From Didymella arachidicola (taxonomy: Eukaryota > Ascomycota > Dothideomycetes > Pleosporales > Didymellaceae): a stretch of DNA of 64,000 nt. Position numbers and translations under genes: made by a program. Positions 1 to 12,073 of the stretch are shown in pieces. Under the pieces are notes generated by a model. It worked only from the letters and a program-made list of their open reading frames with translations. It had not been told where the DNA came from and searched no databases. Each line of letters starts with the position of its first letter. The first letter of the stretch is position 1. The stretch is from NCBI GenBank assembly GCA_016630955.3, contig CM050002.1, forward strand, positions 186,001 to 250,000, in the 5' to 3' direction.

Positions 1-414
1 ATCGTTCTCACTGATCACAATCGCGTCTCCAAAAGTTCTCCTATCGCGACGCGCTGCGGCTCTTTCTCCAGTGGATCCCTAACGGGTGGCTGACATGAAC
101 GCATCCCTGTCGCCGTGCCAAGTGACTGCGCAACTACGTCTGGCCTAATTTCCCGACTTCACCGTCGATTCTCACGTCGATTGGGGCGCGCAAACACGCC
201 AACGACCCCGCGACACTCGCTCAACACCTGACCGTTCTCCTTTCGCCGTTTCGCTGCTCCGTCACTCGCTCATCCGCCGCTGTCCGCACGCAATTGCTGT
301 GGGCTCCACGCCCTTTTCCGCCCAACACCGCGTCTATCGATACCCTCTATTCTTTGACCTCCAGCGAACGATCGCGCGCTTTTCACTACTGCGATCTCTC
401 GAAACACCGCCGCC
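1..414. other. 5' flank of the Rax1-like gene, no gene seen
   Basis: Only short, overlapping open frames on both strands without recognisable domains. It probably holds the promoter and 5' leader of the gene starting at 415. Confidence 0.5.
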
Positions 415-1616
415 ATGTCTGGCGAAATCGAGCGACCGCACCACAGTGCGCAGATGATCGAGCGGAATCGTTTCCCGACTCTGTTTGAAGTGTTGAGCCG
501 CAAGACGGTAGCACCGCTCGATCTTTTCTCCTTCTACATCTACATGCGCGATCAGCAGCGTTCAGTCGACTACTTGGACTTCTGGTAGGGTCAATGCGCA
601 AAACGGCAGTTGAGGCAACGGCTAACAAACAGTAGGCTCGACGTCTCCCAGCATCTTCAACTATGTAGATTGTACGTCAGACGCTTGCATAGGAGCCTGG
701 TCGAAGACACACCGGAGATTGAGAAGGCTTCAAAGAGGTCTTCCTACATGCAGGATTTGAACGATGCTGGAGAGGGCCCCTCCAACGAAAAGGACATGCT
801 AGCGGACTCACAAAGAGTGTCGGCGTACCTCAGATCGAACCACCCGAGTAGGAATCACTCGCCGCAGAACAGCCAGGGGAGCAACCAGAGCCATGATCCA
901 CCACGGCCCAGCTTTGGCATGACCCCAGGAGACTCGACGTCGCCAGGGCAGCTATCGTCGGCCGACAACGGGCAGCCCCGTAGAGAAGACTTGCGCGCAT
1001 CCGCTGAGAAGATCCTCTACACGTACCTGCTACCTGGGTCGGAAAGGGAGATTATCATTCCACAGAGCATCCTGAACGATGTGCAGAATGCAATTGAGGG
1101 ACCCGAGCAGCGTTCAGACCCGGAACTGTTTGACCAAGCTAAGGACTACGTCTTCCAAGCCATGGAGCGAGACGCGTTTCCTGGGTTCTTGCAGAACAAG
1201 GGCCTTGGAAACCTGGTGCCTGCAAGCATGATGATGCGGCTCATCGCCGGACTGATCAGTTTCTTTGCTGCCGTGTGGACGGCATTTGTTCTGATTTTCC
1301 TCGACAAGTCACGCACGACGAGATGTTGGGTATGTGTTGTGCACTGTTTGTGATGGATGGCGTTGCTAACTAGGCACAGCTCATTCTTCCCTTCTTCATC
1401 GCCATCTACCTCATCATCACACACCAGTACATGCTCGACCCGCTCATTGCGATAGCAGGATACAGCGAGTACACGATCTTCGACTTCAACAAGATCAGGG
1501 AGCGGTTCGTGTTGAAGACGCTCCGTCGGCGAGCGTTGACCGTGCTGGCTCTCTTCGCGATGGTGCTGGCGGCCGTGTGCTGTCTTTTTATTCTGGTGCC
1601 CGGCAAGCGACTATGA
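415..1616 (+). CDS. RAX1: Rax1-like RGS-domain membrane protein
   Basis: Three exons, 415-584, 636-1329 and 1380-1616, give 366 residues. The first intron ends at TAG 633-635 and restores the run DYLDFW-LDVSQH, which is the start of an RGS fold. The N-terminal ~200 residues are RGS-like, interrupted by a Ser/Pro/Asn-rich insert (about residues 105-150). Three hydrophobic segments follow: one after MMMRLIAG near residue 275, one starting LILPFFIAIYL right after intron 2, and one near the C-terminus (ALTVLALFAMVLAAV). RGS followed by three membrane spans is the layout of fungal Rax1, which in yeast marks bud sites and in filamentous fungi affects growth and stress responses. The ATG at 415 sits in a CGCCGCC context; a second in-frame ATG lies at 454. 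The family call is firm; the role in this species is inferred. Confidence 0.85.
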
Positions 1617-2079
1617 GCGCGGTCGGTGTTTTGCAATGTTTAATGCCCATTTCGCGATACCTGGCGTAGTATTTCCTAATCGGCTCGGCAGGCTGTTTCT
1701 CATGTCAACTTGGATTGCGATTCTGGCCTCGGCATGGACCGCATGGCCATGCACCCTGAGCACGGCGTTCGGTTCGGTCCAGTCACTAGATAGTCTGCGC
1801 TCAGCGGCTCACACGAATTGCATTCTCTGCTGTCTATCTCGATGCGTGTCACGTGCATTGTGTTTTCTGACAGCGTGGAGTCGTGGACGTCGGTTGCCAA
1901 TCGTCGTGCAGGCCGTTGGCATGTGGAGCTGCAGGGAGTGGAGGCCCATGCGCGGCAATGACGTGCCGCCGCCGAACTTCTGCATCGAACTGCAGCTGCC
2001 AGTGCCTGTAGGCCCGCCCACGACATAGCACAGCACACAGCACAGCACACAGCACAGCGCGCCAACTGCTGCCGCCACG
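1617..2079. other. Intergenic region, promoter of the RMD1-like gene
   Basis: No supported gene. It ends in a 12-nt tandem repeat (2027-2058) just before the downstream ATG. Frames crossing it, including a long one on the minus strand, are shadows of the GC-rich gene downstream. Confidence 0.5.
2027..2058 (+). repeat. Short tandem repeat, unit AGCACAGCACAC
   Basis: Two full copies and two thirds of a third copy of AGCACAGCACAC run from 2027 to 2058, ending 21 nt before the ATG of the RMD1-like gene. It is likely transcribed as part of the 5' leader. Confidence 0.85.
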
Positions 2080-3893
2080 ATGAGCGCACCCACGGCCAAG
2101 AGCAAGCGGGGGCCGACGGTGCTCATGAGCGACTCGCGCGACTCGCCGCCGCGCCAGCAGCAGCGGCCGTCGTCTGCGCTGCAGCGTCAGGCGACGGGCG
2201 CGCGCCTGATCAGCGTCGACAACATCCTCCAGTACGCCTCGGACATTCCCTCGCAGCAGCGCCGCGGGCCGCCTGGCGTGCGCCCGGCGAACCACACCCG
2301 CACCCCCAGCGGCCGCCATCCGCTCGACCCCAAGCTGTCCGGCCGCCTGATCCCCGCGCACATGCCGACGCGCTCGTCCAAGCTCAGCGAGAAGCTCGTG
2401 CTGCTGCCCGAGACGAACGAGCTCGACGGCGACGGCGACGAGAAGCGCGAGTTCGACGACGACGACGACGACGACGCCGCCGCCGGGCCGCCGACGGACG
2501 CCCAGCTGGCCCGCCGCAGGGTCGGGGCCACGGACAAGAGCTACGCAGAGCGCCTGCCCAAGGCCCGCCGCACCGACAAGCTCTCGCGCGTCACGGCGTA
2601 CTGCACGGCGCAGGCGTACAAGATGAAGAGCACCGCCGCGTTCGTCAAGGACACGCACCACGCCCGCACCAAGCTCTACGACGACTGCCTGTACTGCGTC
2701 TACCACCTGCCCCTGCTGCCCGCCAGCGACGGCTACCGCGTGCGCAGCAGTCCGGCCCTCAAGTCGCCCGGCGGCAAGACGGTCCTCGACGAGGAGATTG
2801 AGCGCAACGAGGCCCGCCACCACCAGGAGGGCTACTTCGGCGACGACGAAACCTACTACGTGCGCGACGACGACCAGGGCTCCGACGAGTCGCCCAACTT
2901 CCTCTCCCACACCAACAGCCACCGCGACCGCCGCGACTCGGACTCGGGCACCCGCGTCCCCCCAAACGCCCTGACCTTTGGCGAGATGTTCGTCTTCAGC
3001 TACGGCGTCGTCGTCTTCTGGAACTTCACCGAGAAGCAGGAAAAGGACATCCTCGCCGACCTGACCTTCAGCTACAACCACACCGGCATCCAGATCGCCA
3101 CCCGGCCCCTCACCGAATCCGACTTTGAAACCGAGGAATTCCACTTTGAATACAACCCCGAGATCCCCCGCCCCCGCGTCTACAACGACATGATCACCCT
3201 CAAGAGCGGCGACCACATGATCAAACTCGCCATGAGCCACGCCATCGCCCAGAGCACCAAACTCAGCCTCTTCGAAGAGGGCATGAACCGCACCATGCTC
3301 GCCGCACAATACGTCCCCAAGCGCCTCGCCCTCACCGGCAAACTAGGCATGCGCCGCACCGACGTCGTCAAAATGATTGGCCAACTGTTCACCTCGCGCG
3401 TAGACGTTAATCTCTGTTCGTCCCCCTTTCCTATTAATTAACAGCCCCCTAACAAATCCCAGCATCCAACCTCCTCGACGACCCAGCATTCTTCTGGGAC
3501 TCGGAACCCACCCTGCACCCCCTCTACACCGCGGTGCGCGAGTACCTCGAAATCAAGCCGCGCATCCAGGTCCTCAACGAGCGCTGCCAGGTGTTCCTCG
3601 ACTTGGGCGAGATTCTGTCTGACAGTATATCGGACAAGAAGATGACGCGGATTACGTGGATCATCATCTTCCTGATTGTCGTCTCGATTTGCGTCACGTG
3701 TTTGGAGGTTATTCTGCGGTTTGCGATTCTGAGTTCGAGGAGGGGGGTGCTGCCTCAGCGCGACCACCTGGTGGGAATGCAGCGGTTGAGCGGGCTGCAT
3801 GGCATGGATAAGGTTGGGTATGCGGGGCCGAGTTTGTTGCTGGCGAGGGGGGTGCTGTGGGTGGTTGGTGGTGTGAAGGCGGGTTTTCAATGA
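2080..3893 (+). CDS. RMD1/RMND1 family protein (DUF155)
   Basis: Two exons, 2080-3415 and 3463-3893, code for 588 residues. The intron uses a less common GTTCGT donor and joins VDVNL to SSNLLDDPAFFW, a stretch conserved in the family. Residues 1 to about 290 are low complexity, basic and Ser/Pro-rich, with an acidic Asp run near 125-132. The DUF155 domain starts near residue 295 (GEMFVFSYGVVVFWNFTEKQ) and runs to the C-terminal membrane anchor (IIIFLIVVSICVTCLEVI). Yeast RMD1 is needed for meiotic nuclear division and the human relative RMND1 acts in mitochondrial translation, so the exact role here is open. Codon use in exon 1 is very GC-rich, which creates long false frames on the opposite strand. 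Confidence 0.85.
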
Positions 3894-4433
3894 AAAGAGG
3901 GGGGCTTTGTTGAGCATAGCGCTGGCGTCGTTGGTCTTGGTCGGTTATAGTGCATTGCTACTCTACTCGTAATGGTATAAAGTCACACTCTGTTCTCTCT
4001 CTATGCTCGCTCTTCGCACCACTCACGCCCGGTAGTCCAACTATCCTCCTCCAAGCCACACAGCAATATACCCCCGAGACACGCTCCGCTCCATCGGATC
4101 AACAACCCGCGAACCCTCCGTGAAACGCTCCGAGACACCCAATTGCAGAGCGGGAGGCCAAAAGTCAGTGACAAACGTTGCGCTGCCCATGATGTCGCCG
4201 AGGGGTGCTTTGCTTTGTTAGGCATCCTGATCTCATCCATGAGCATGCCGGGTTTAACTCATGACATCTCGGTGGATGCAGGGTCTGTCGTCGATATTCT
4301 GCGTGTCATGTGAGGGCTCGACTTCAACTTCAACTTCAGCTTCAGCGGCACGTGCACACGTCCTGCGAGCCAGGCGTTGAAGTGCGTACTTGGTTTGATA
4401 CATGATGGCGGTTCTCATGGTTTGTATGCTGCT
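3894..4433. other. Intergenic region between convergent genes
   Basis: The 3' ends of the RMD1-like gene (+) and the orphan membrane protein (-) face each other here. An imperfect CAACTT/CAGCTT repeat lies near 4320-4345. No gene supported. Confidence 0.5.
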
Positions 4434-6300
4434 TCACCCGTTGCTGCTCCATTCGCGTTGGGGCAGCTTGCCGCTCCCGTAGACGGCTGATGGGACTTCG
4501 AGCGTGGACCGGCGTCTTGGAGACGTGTGTATTGCGTCTGGACTAGCGTCGGGTGGCGGTGACGGCTCTCTCGCCAGCGCAGGAGAAGGAGTCGCAGAGC
4601 GGCCGGGGCTCGGGTCGCGCGCCGATCTGATGCTCGATGCGTACTCGCTGGCTGCTCTGCGCTTCTCTTCGTAGTTGCTGCTTGTGCGGTAGATGTGTGG
4701 GTTCTTCAGCTCTTCGCCGGGAGTCCAGGGGTATCTGCGGGCCTTTGGGTTGTGGTAGTTTGAGACGTCGAGTTCACGGTGTGCGGCGTCGCTCATGTAG
4801 ACGCTGGCTTTCTCGAACCATTTGCGGACTTTGCCGCGGCCCGCGTTGAACTCGGATTGAGCTGTGTCGCTATGTGTGTGAACGGCCTCGATGTGTTCGT
4901 CGGGGCTGGCTACGCGACTCGCTCCCGTCACCTGTATCTGAAGGGCGTTCATGTCACCGGAGAAGCGTGGGAAAGTTTCTGTTCCTGCCATGGTCCTTGT
5001 CGGCGAGTACTGCTGGGTTGACGAGCGACCGCGTATCGGAGGCCGTTCGCTGTGAGTCGAGTGCGAGGACCCTGATCTTGGGGCCTTTCTGTCGTAGACG
5101 ATGATTTCGCCGTCTGTAGCCCACACGATGTACAAGGATCCCATTGCTGCTAGCAGGGTGCCTGCAATGGGGGACCACTGACCTGCTGGATGTGAGTTGA
5201 TGCAACCAGGCGAAAGACAATAGACGTACCAATTGAAGCCATCGGTTCGGTCTGATACATCATTTGCTTGCTGAAGAAATTGAGTTCACCGGCAATTAAG
5301 ATAGCGATGACAGCTCCACCGAAGAGCGGAATCTCGATGACAGTCAAGAAAAGCCTGACTTTTTCGTTGATGCCTTTGATTTCACGAGGTGTGATGTTAA
5401 CACCTTCAATCAGCTGATCAGGCTGTTCCGGCTCGCTTCGCTTCTTCCAGTTGATCTCGAGTATCTTGTCCCACGTGAAGATCAGACTAAGAATGGCCGG
5501 GATGCAGACGCCAGCAGCGACAAGCATAGCCGCGTTGAAGCTGACCCTGCTGGGAACAGGAATTACATATATATTCTTCGCAGCACCCCCCCGCATCGGC
5601 GAGAAGGGGCCATCGTCTTCTGAACAGACGAGACCACACTGCGTATCTCCATACGGGAAATTGGCGCGAGTCAAAGGAGAGACGCCAGCGTCCTTGTGAT
5701 TACAATCAGTCGCCGTGACTCTCGAAAACTCGACGCACAAGGCTATGAGACCAGCGATCAACAAGATCGTCCATAAGAAGATGATGTTGCGTCCAGCATC
5801 GTAGAAGTAGGTCCTCGATTTTCGCAGAGTGAATGGCACGGCAATGATGGCAATCGTGCATATCTGCCAGGCACCGAAGATATCTAGATCCACGGCGCCT
5901 AGAAATGTGGATGTCAGCCATGCCTTGAAAACCGTCTCCGATGTCTTGGGGTGTGCGTTGAACTGACCATTCACATGGAAGGACGTGAGCACGATGCCAT
6001 GGAGCGCACTAATTGAGGGGACCACCAAAGCAGCAGCAAGACAAGCATTCCTTAGCCATTCATGTTTTCGTAGAAAAACGCAAGTGGCTACAAGAACGTA
6101 GTATCTGTGGGTCACACGTGAGCTCCTAATAGGTAGACGTCTGATAATGCTCGTTGAACGTACAAGAAACGCGACCCGGCGCCGTACTGCGAAGACACAG
6201 GCCAAGCGCAAACGACGTCCAGTGTCTGCCCAGTGCCATTTACAGCTGAGTCTGCGCTTCTCTTAGAGAAAGCGTTGAACAGCGCTGGAGTAGCCGGCAT
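4434..6300 (-). CDS. Orphan multi-pass membrane protein with long polar tail
   Basis: Three exons on the minus strand, 6300-6164, 6104-5230 and 5182-4434, give 586 residues; both introns (59 and 47 nt) have GTACGT donors and keep frame. I do not recognise a named family. About seven hydrophobic segments are visible, for example WLRNACLAAALVVP, QICTIAIIAVPF, IIFLWTILLIAGLIAL, AAMLVAAGVCIPAILSLIF, IPLFGGAVIAILIAGEL and GTLLAAMGSLYIVW. A loop near residues 190-225 holds three Cys (CNHKD, TQCGLVC), suggesting an extracytoplasmic disulfide loop. The last ~230 residues are polar, rich in Ser/Pro/Arg and probably cytosolic. The gene is divergent from the transporter at 6957 and may share its promoter. 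It looks like one of the fungus-restricted seven-span proteins; receptor function would be speculation. Confidence 0.75.
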
Positions 6301-6956
6301 GACTGCAAGCGTGCTACACTACCACAAAAAGTTGCCGGGGTGCCGCTGCGGAAGAGAATACATCGCTAGAGAAGCATGAACAGAAGGAGTGAGCCTTGTG
6401 GGAATAATATGGGAAATGCACTGAGTGAGGCTCGCAGGCAACGCGCCAATTGATACCGCGTCGTCATCTCCGGTGAGAGAGTTTGTCGTTCGTGCTATGC
6501 AGGGAAAGGTGGCTGTGCCAACGCTGGCCGAAGATGGCGAGGTTTGGCGAGTGACAGCACGCGGAATTGCCCTACGCTGCTGCCGACGCTGGTCATCGTT
6601 GGCCCGTGCACCTACCCTCGGACGCCGTTTCTTGTCAGAAACTTGGCACAGCTGCCGATGGGCTGCTAAAGTCTGCGTTAAGTCTTCCGCAGGCCCTAAG
6701 GGACTACCATGCCTACGTCGCGTTGTCTCATCGTGGAACCCTGCAGTGTGCGAGGTTGACCAACTTCCTTCCTGGCCTGAAACCTATTGCGCAACCCCAC
6801 AACCGTGGTTGATGTGCGACCGCAGCATACGCCAAGTTAAGGACCACTGAAGCGCAATTGAATCAAAAGCTACCGCGAAAGCAGTAACTTGAAAGAGAAA
6901 GGAAAAAGCGGACCCGCAGGCCCCAGGCACGAGGGACGCCAAGTGTCCGAAGAACA
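6301..6956. other. Shared divergent intergenic region
   Basis: This 656 nt stretch separates two divergent membrane-protein genes and must hold both promoters. Short frames on the plus strand (6425-6850) show no domain and are not supported. Confidence 0.5.
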
Positions 6957-9126
6957 ATGGACATGCTCAATGAGCGCGCTGCATCCTCAGCTTCGTATAA
7001 ATCCATCGACATTAGTACAGGCAAGATTCGAGAATGGCGTTCGATCATAACACTCATCGTCTTCATTCTCACGAGTAAGTCGTTACATCCATACAGAACT
7101 AGTCGCGGAAGTCAGAAGCTGAATCCGCAATAGACATCAACGTTCTCTTTGCGTTCCACATACCTCTGTACCTCCCCCGAGTGATCTGGACGGCCTCGCT
7201 CAAGACCTTGAGTGCTCTGCGTATTATAGATCCGCCCTCAAAGGACGACTTTTCGAGACGTGAAGGACCTGGCCCTTTCGTGCGGTTCAATTTTCCCATG
7301 AACTTTGTCACATCGCCGCTGATAGCCGACCTATTCCTGCTCGCCATCACAGCTATTGGCAGGGCCGAAGTCTATGGCGGAACCATTGGAGCTAACAGCA
7401 TTGTGCCCTACGACATCATGCTGTTCTTCCTATCGCTGGCGTACATTGCAATTTCGGTCGACGCATCCGGCTTGATCAGGTGGCTGGCCTTCAAGGTGTT
7501 GCAAAAAGGAGGAAAAGTTGGCCATCGACTTTACTTTTACCTCTATGTCTTCTTCTTTGCTCTGACAGCTTTCATCGGAAATGATCCCATCATCTTGTCC
7601 GGTACTGCGTTCTTGTCTTACATGACACGTGTGTCCAGCAACATCAAGCACCCTCGTGCTTGGATCTACACTCAGTTTGCCTGCGCCAACATTGCGTCTG
7701 CCATCTTGGTGTCATCAAATCCCACAAACCTTGTACTGGCTGGTGCTTTCGAAATCAAGTTCATCAAATACACGGCGAACATGATTGTGCCGGTTGTTGT
7801 CACTGGTGTAATCCTGTTCCCGTTCCTGCTATACATCATTTTCCATGACGAGGCATTGATTCCGTCCTCAATCAAGATGGAAGACCTTCCGGATGAGATC
7901 AAGAACAAAAAACCGGTCAACCCCAATATCCCGTTTGCCAAGGGCGAACCAGAAAATGATGACGAAGACGATAGTAATGATGACGAACAGAAGCAGCTGT
8001 CCCTCGAGGAGATCTTGAATCCATTCCTTGACAAAAAAGGCGCAATCTTTGGCGCTGGACTCATGGCCGTTACTCTGATCACAGTGTTGGTGATCAATGC
8101 CGTTGCGCAGGGTACCCACGAATGGCCGGTATTTTACGTCACATTGCCAGCGGCAGTTATATTGATCATCTTTGACCTCGCGATGGGCTGGTCAAACAGA
8201 AAGGAGACACGAAAAATTGCACAAGAGGGTCGAGAAAGAGCAGAGCTGGTTCATGCCCAACGAGCGGAAAGAAGACGCTCTATCGTGCAGGATGAGCCAG
8301 GCGCGCTTCGAATCGGCGAATCCTTCAACACAAACACCACTTTGGACGAGAAGACTCAAACGCCGATCCCAGCAACGTCAAACCAGACATCGAATGAGAC
8401 GCTTCAGCCCACAGCAAACAAGGATCGTGACGCTAGCGAAGAAGGTGACACCAAGACACCTGTTCAGCGAAGACGTACGACGCTCCAATCTGTTATCAAC
8501 GAAAGATACCAGTGGGCTCGAGAGACCTTTCCTACGACCATGACGGTCTTCAACCATCTACCACTCCCTTTGTTGCCCTTTGCATTCTGCATGTTTGTTC
8601 TCGTGCAAGCCCTTGTAACAAAAGGGTGGGTACCTGTGTTTGCGCATGGCTGGGATCATTGGGTGGAAAAGACCGGCACAGTCGGCGCAGTAGGTGGAAT
8701 GGGATTCCTTTCCGTCATTCTCTGCAACGTATGTTCCAAACTATGTGATCCCTGCCAAGGCTCATTGCTAATGCCTACCAGTTCGCCGGCACGAACATCG
8801 GCACCACAATTCTGCTCTCCCGGGTCGTCCAGTCCTGGCAGAAGATCCACTACGAGAACGGAATACCAATTTCCAATCGAACGTTCTGGGGTACCGTGTA
8901 CAGCATGGCTATTGGCGTCAACTATGGAGCCTTTAGTCTGGCCTTCAGTGCGTCACTCGCTGGTATGCTTTGGCGGGATATCTTGGGGCGCAAGCACATT
9001 CATGTTAGCGGTCTGGAATTTGCGCGTGTCAACTTGCCCATCATTGCTATCACCATGGTGGTCGGTCTGACAGTGCTCATTGGCCAGATCTACATCATGA
9101 GGGATACATCCTCTTACAACGGGTAG
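6957..9126 (+). CDS. CitMHS/ArsB-type anion or arsenite permease-like transporter
   Basis: Three exons, 6957-7074, 7134-8728 and 8782-9126, code for 685 residues. The many membrane spans fall into two halves, roughly residues 30-270 and 310-685, separated by a charged cytosolic loop (acidic DDEDDSNDDEQ near 295; Ser/Thr/Gln-rich stretch near 405-490). Motifs typical of the ion-transporter superfamily are seen: FIGNDPIILSGTAFLSY in half one, SSNPTNLVLAGAF after it, and FAGTNIGTTILLSR at the start of exon 3 in half two. Relatives include citrate-Mg/H symporters, NhaD-type antiporters and arsenite pumps; substrate cannot be read from sequence. The ATG at 6957 is followed by a short cytosolic leader before the first hydrophobic segment (ITLIVFIL). 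Confidence 0.8.
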
Positions 9127-9828
9127 TGAAACCAACGGCAGTTCGGTATTTGCGTAGCATTTGTACGTGCCTCACGCAGAAATACCCGAATTGAATGTAT
9201 TCATTAATACACCTATGCGCTATCCCCCACTGATAGCTGCGCTGCCTGCACTTCTCACCTATGATTCGTAATCCTCACAGGTGTACGTAATCGATTAGAT
9301 TCGGTAGGCCAAAGGTGGGCCTTCAAGTCTACACTTTGAACCGTCCGAATACGGGTGACTATATCGTCGAGGATACATATGACCCGCATGTTTGCAAACA
9401 TAGTCATCTTCGCGAGGGTTGCGAATGTCGTTCGAGAGCACAGTTGTTCATATTCAGTGAATCTACTGTGTATCGCTCTTCGGGCTCTAGAAGCACGGGT
9501 TTGATGCCGCTCTCGACATGTGACTCGATGTATTACGGAGCTGAGATGGTTAAAAAAAAGGGAGTCAGGATTTGATCAGAAGCAGCTTGGTGTTCATGTG
9601 TCCGTTATCTTCCCTTTCATTCTAGCGCAGCCGTCAGGAGAAACATGTTGAGCGTGGAGGCAAGCAATCCTCAACGAGGCGGTACAACAAGCGACAACCA
9701 CAGAGCAGGAACCCTTGCACATGCAGAAAATTGAGCACAAAACATGTAAGACGCTTGAACAGTATTTTATTGCACTGGCCAGTAAACCTCGCTATTTAGT
9801 AGCATATTGAACTCGGTGATTCTACAAT
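9127..9828. other. Intergenic region between convergent genes
   Basis: Holds the 3' flanks of the permease (+) and the GH43 gene (-). One short plus-strand frame (9315-9575) has no domain or support. Confidence 0.5.
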
Positions 9829-11364
9829 CTACTCCTCTGGTGGGAAAACAACGATACGGTCGATGTCAGCACCCTTGTAGGTCTGGTTGTTGAACAATCC
9901 ACCAATCTCAATAGTATTGTTCTTGCCTTTGTTAAGATGCAACTGCAGTGGAGTGCTTAGGATGATGCCCTTATGGGTGTCCCTTTGGTACAGGCTCTCA
10001 ACCTGCTCCATCTTACCGTTGACAATGACGCTTGCAATGCGGCGCAGCTGCCACGTACCACCGATGCGGTCAGGCGTACCTCCAGGCTGGTCTCCAAAAC
10101 CCATATCGTCGGTGTTCTGATAGTAGAAAGACACCCACTGGGGCTTACCCTGACCCTCGATACCAGAGAAGGTAACCTTGCTGTCGTTGCCAACGATACC
10201 AGTCAGAATGATCTCGTGGCTACCAAAAGCAGCCTCCTGCTTGAAAGCGCCACCAGTGACCGTAGCATCCTTGCCATAATATGTCTTGCCCTTGATAGGA
10301 TTGACTTCGCCAGTCTTGACGTTGAGGTCGTAGACGTCGTGCCACTTCACCTCGAGCGACTTCTTGGCCTCATCGATCTCGACAGGGAGCCAGATGTAAC
10401 GAGACTCCCACAGACTTATCGAGTCCCATTGATCACCGAGGTAGAGGTAGGTTGTCTTCTTTGTGCCATTGATGCGCAGAGAGAACCCAGACTGGGAGTT
10501 GTAAGTACGGGTGTTGAGCGGAGCCACGATGAAGGGCTGCGACCAAGGTCCCTCGAGCTTATCGGCACGGAAAGCCACGACGTTGTTGGGCCTGTATCCA
10601 GTCTTGTGGCTCATCAGAGCGAAGTAGCTCTTCTCGGTCTGGATGATAGTAGGCGCTTCGAGATCGTACTTGTCGAATCGATGAACGACCTTATCAAGAG
10701 CAGTCATATTATCGTTGTATGATGTGAGATACACGTCGCGCCCCTCGCGACGGTCGCCGTTGGAATATAGGGCATATGCTCTTCCATCGTTACGGTCGAC
10801 GAATAAACCATAGTCTTGAGACCAGTTGCCGAGCGGAAGTGTGGCATCAACGAACGAGTAGGGTCCAGTGATGTTGTCGGCCTGAGCAAATCCTTGCAGC
10901 AGCCATCCGTAGGTAGAGTTATCGGCGTGCCAAAACATGTGGTACTTCCCGGTCTGCTCGGAGAAGGTAACCTTGGGTCTCTGGATAATGTGCTCAGTCG
11001 ATATGTACGGGTGACCTTCAATTGGCGCTGGCGTTCTCATCAGTCACTTGAGATCTGCAAGAGAAGATTGGGAGGACGTACAAAGAGCCATGCCCTCCGG
11101 CGTCCATGTCGCCAGATCATCTGAACTGTACACGCTGACGCCTCCGCCCTCAACTTGACCTTCAACCTTATACTCGCCAAACAAGAAGAACTTGCCAGTC
11201 TCCTTATCGACTGTCACACCTCCAGCATGGGCATTGACAAGAGTGCCGTCAGTTGCCCTCCATCGAGCGCCAGGAACAATCCATTTGGCGGAGACAGAAG
11301 CAGCGGCCAGCAGCAGCTGGCAAGTGGTTGTAGCAAAACCCATAGATGCGCACCAAAATCTCAA
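9829..11364 (-). CDS. Secreted GH43 enzyme with CBM35-like tail, exo-beta-1,3-galactanase type
   Basis: Two exons, 11364-11082 and 11027-9829, give 493 residues. The intron (GTACGT donor, acceptor after GCCAG) joins GMAL to SPIEGHPYISTEHIIQRPK. A signal peptide ends near ASVSA-KW. The GH43 five-blade propeller covers about residues 30-340: NAHAGGVTVD, FLFGEYKVEG, YDLEAPTIIQTE and TYNSQSGFSL are seen. The last ~130 residues (VTGGAFKQEA to IDRIVVFPP) resemble a CBM35 jelly roll. In the fungal GH43 galactanase branch a Gln replaces the usual catalytic Asp base; the Gln in NSQSG is a candidate. Several N-glycosylation sites (NST, NMT, NGT) fit secretion. The likely role is cleavage of arabinogalactan side chains. 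An alternative start at Met8 (11343) would give a shorter leader and a more usual spacing to the TATA box. Confidence 0.85.
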
Positions 11365-11404
11365 AGGGAGGTACCAAACGCTCTACAACAACCTAGCAGG
11401 AATA

Positions 11405-11411
11405 TTATATA
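11405..11411 (-). promoter_or_regulatory. Candidate TATA box of the GH43 gene
   Basis: The minus strand reads TATATAA about 45 nt upstream of the first ATG (11364) and about 65 nt upstream of the second (11343). The spacing fits the second ATG better. Confidence 0.45.
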
Positions 11412-11447
11412 TGACCAGGATTTTGCGAGGATGCCCGACTGGTTGTT

Positions 11448-11475
11448 TACCCCGGGCCAAGACTGGTCCGGGGTA
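11448..11475. promoter_or_regulatory. Near-perfect 12-nt inverted repeat, candidate double CreA site
   Basis: TACCCCGGGCCA and TGGTCCGGGGTA are 12-nt arms with one mismatch around a 4-nt centre. Each arm contains CCGGGG, which fits the CreA/Cre1 consensus SYGGRG. The site lies 84-111 nt upstream of the GH43 ATG, where carbon catabolite repression would be expected. That it binds CreA is inference. Confidence 0.5.
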
Positions 11476-12073
11476 TTGATGACCGAACCGCCAGGCACAA
11501 CCAGGGCTGATCTGAGATGCGGGGCTCCGCACATTCATTATGGGTAAGATCAGCGTATTGTTCCGGAACATCTGGCAGGGCAAATGACTTCTTTGCGGTA
11601 CCCTCGCTTCGCTCGCACGGAGAAACCAAGAGCTCAACGGTGAGGAGATGCGCAAGTGCTACTTCATTGAGAAGCTTATCCGGACTGCGCCGAGAGGCTT
11701 GGATGACTTTGTGCTGGGCCAAGCAAGGATAGCACATGAATCTCGTGATGGATAAAGGGACGTAGGGATGGCGAACTTGGGGAGGTTGGGGCTCGGTTGG
11801 GAAACGGCGATGACGGCATCCTCGCCGAGCTCAGACGTCGCGCGTCCCTCATTGTCCAACTCTACTCTTACGTGCCTTATAATGCAGCACTTTGTCAAGA
11901 TACTATGAGATTCTGCGATGATGGTGCTAGAACTAGTCGGCGTTATCATGAATTGGGCTTCGGAATGTAAGCCATAGAACGGATGCCAATAAATGCTAAA
12001 AGTAAATTTCGACAATACATGAACACAACCGAAGTCTCTGCAGGAAGTGCCTGCAACGCACACTGCCACGATC

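Larger units (their letters stand above)
11365..12073. other. Intergenic region upstream of GH43
   Basis: Holds the GH43 promoter elements (11405-11475) and, at the far end, the 3' flank of the kinase-like gene. No additional gene seen. Confidence 0.5.

Noticed and set aside
1849..3309. 486-codon open frame on the minus strand
   Set aside because: It mirrors the GC-rich first exon of the RMD1-like gene; its Val/Ala/Arg/Gly-rich product has no domain, while the plus strand has a conserved one.
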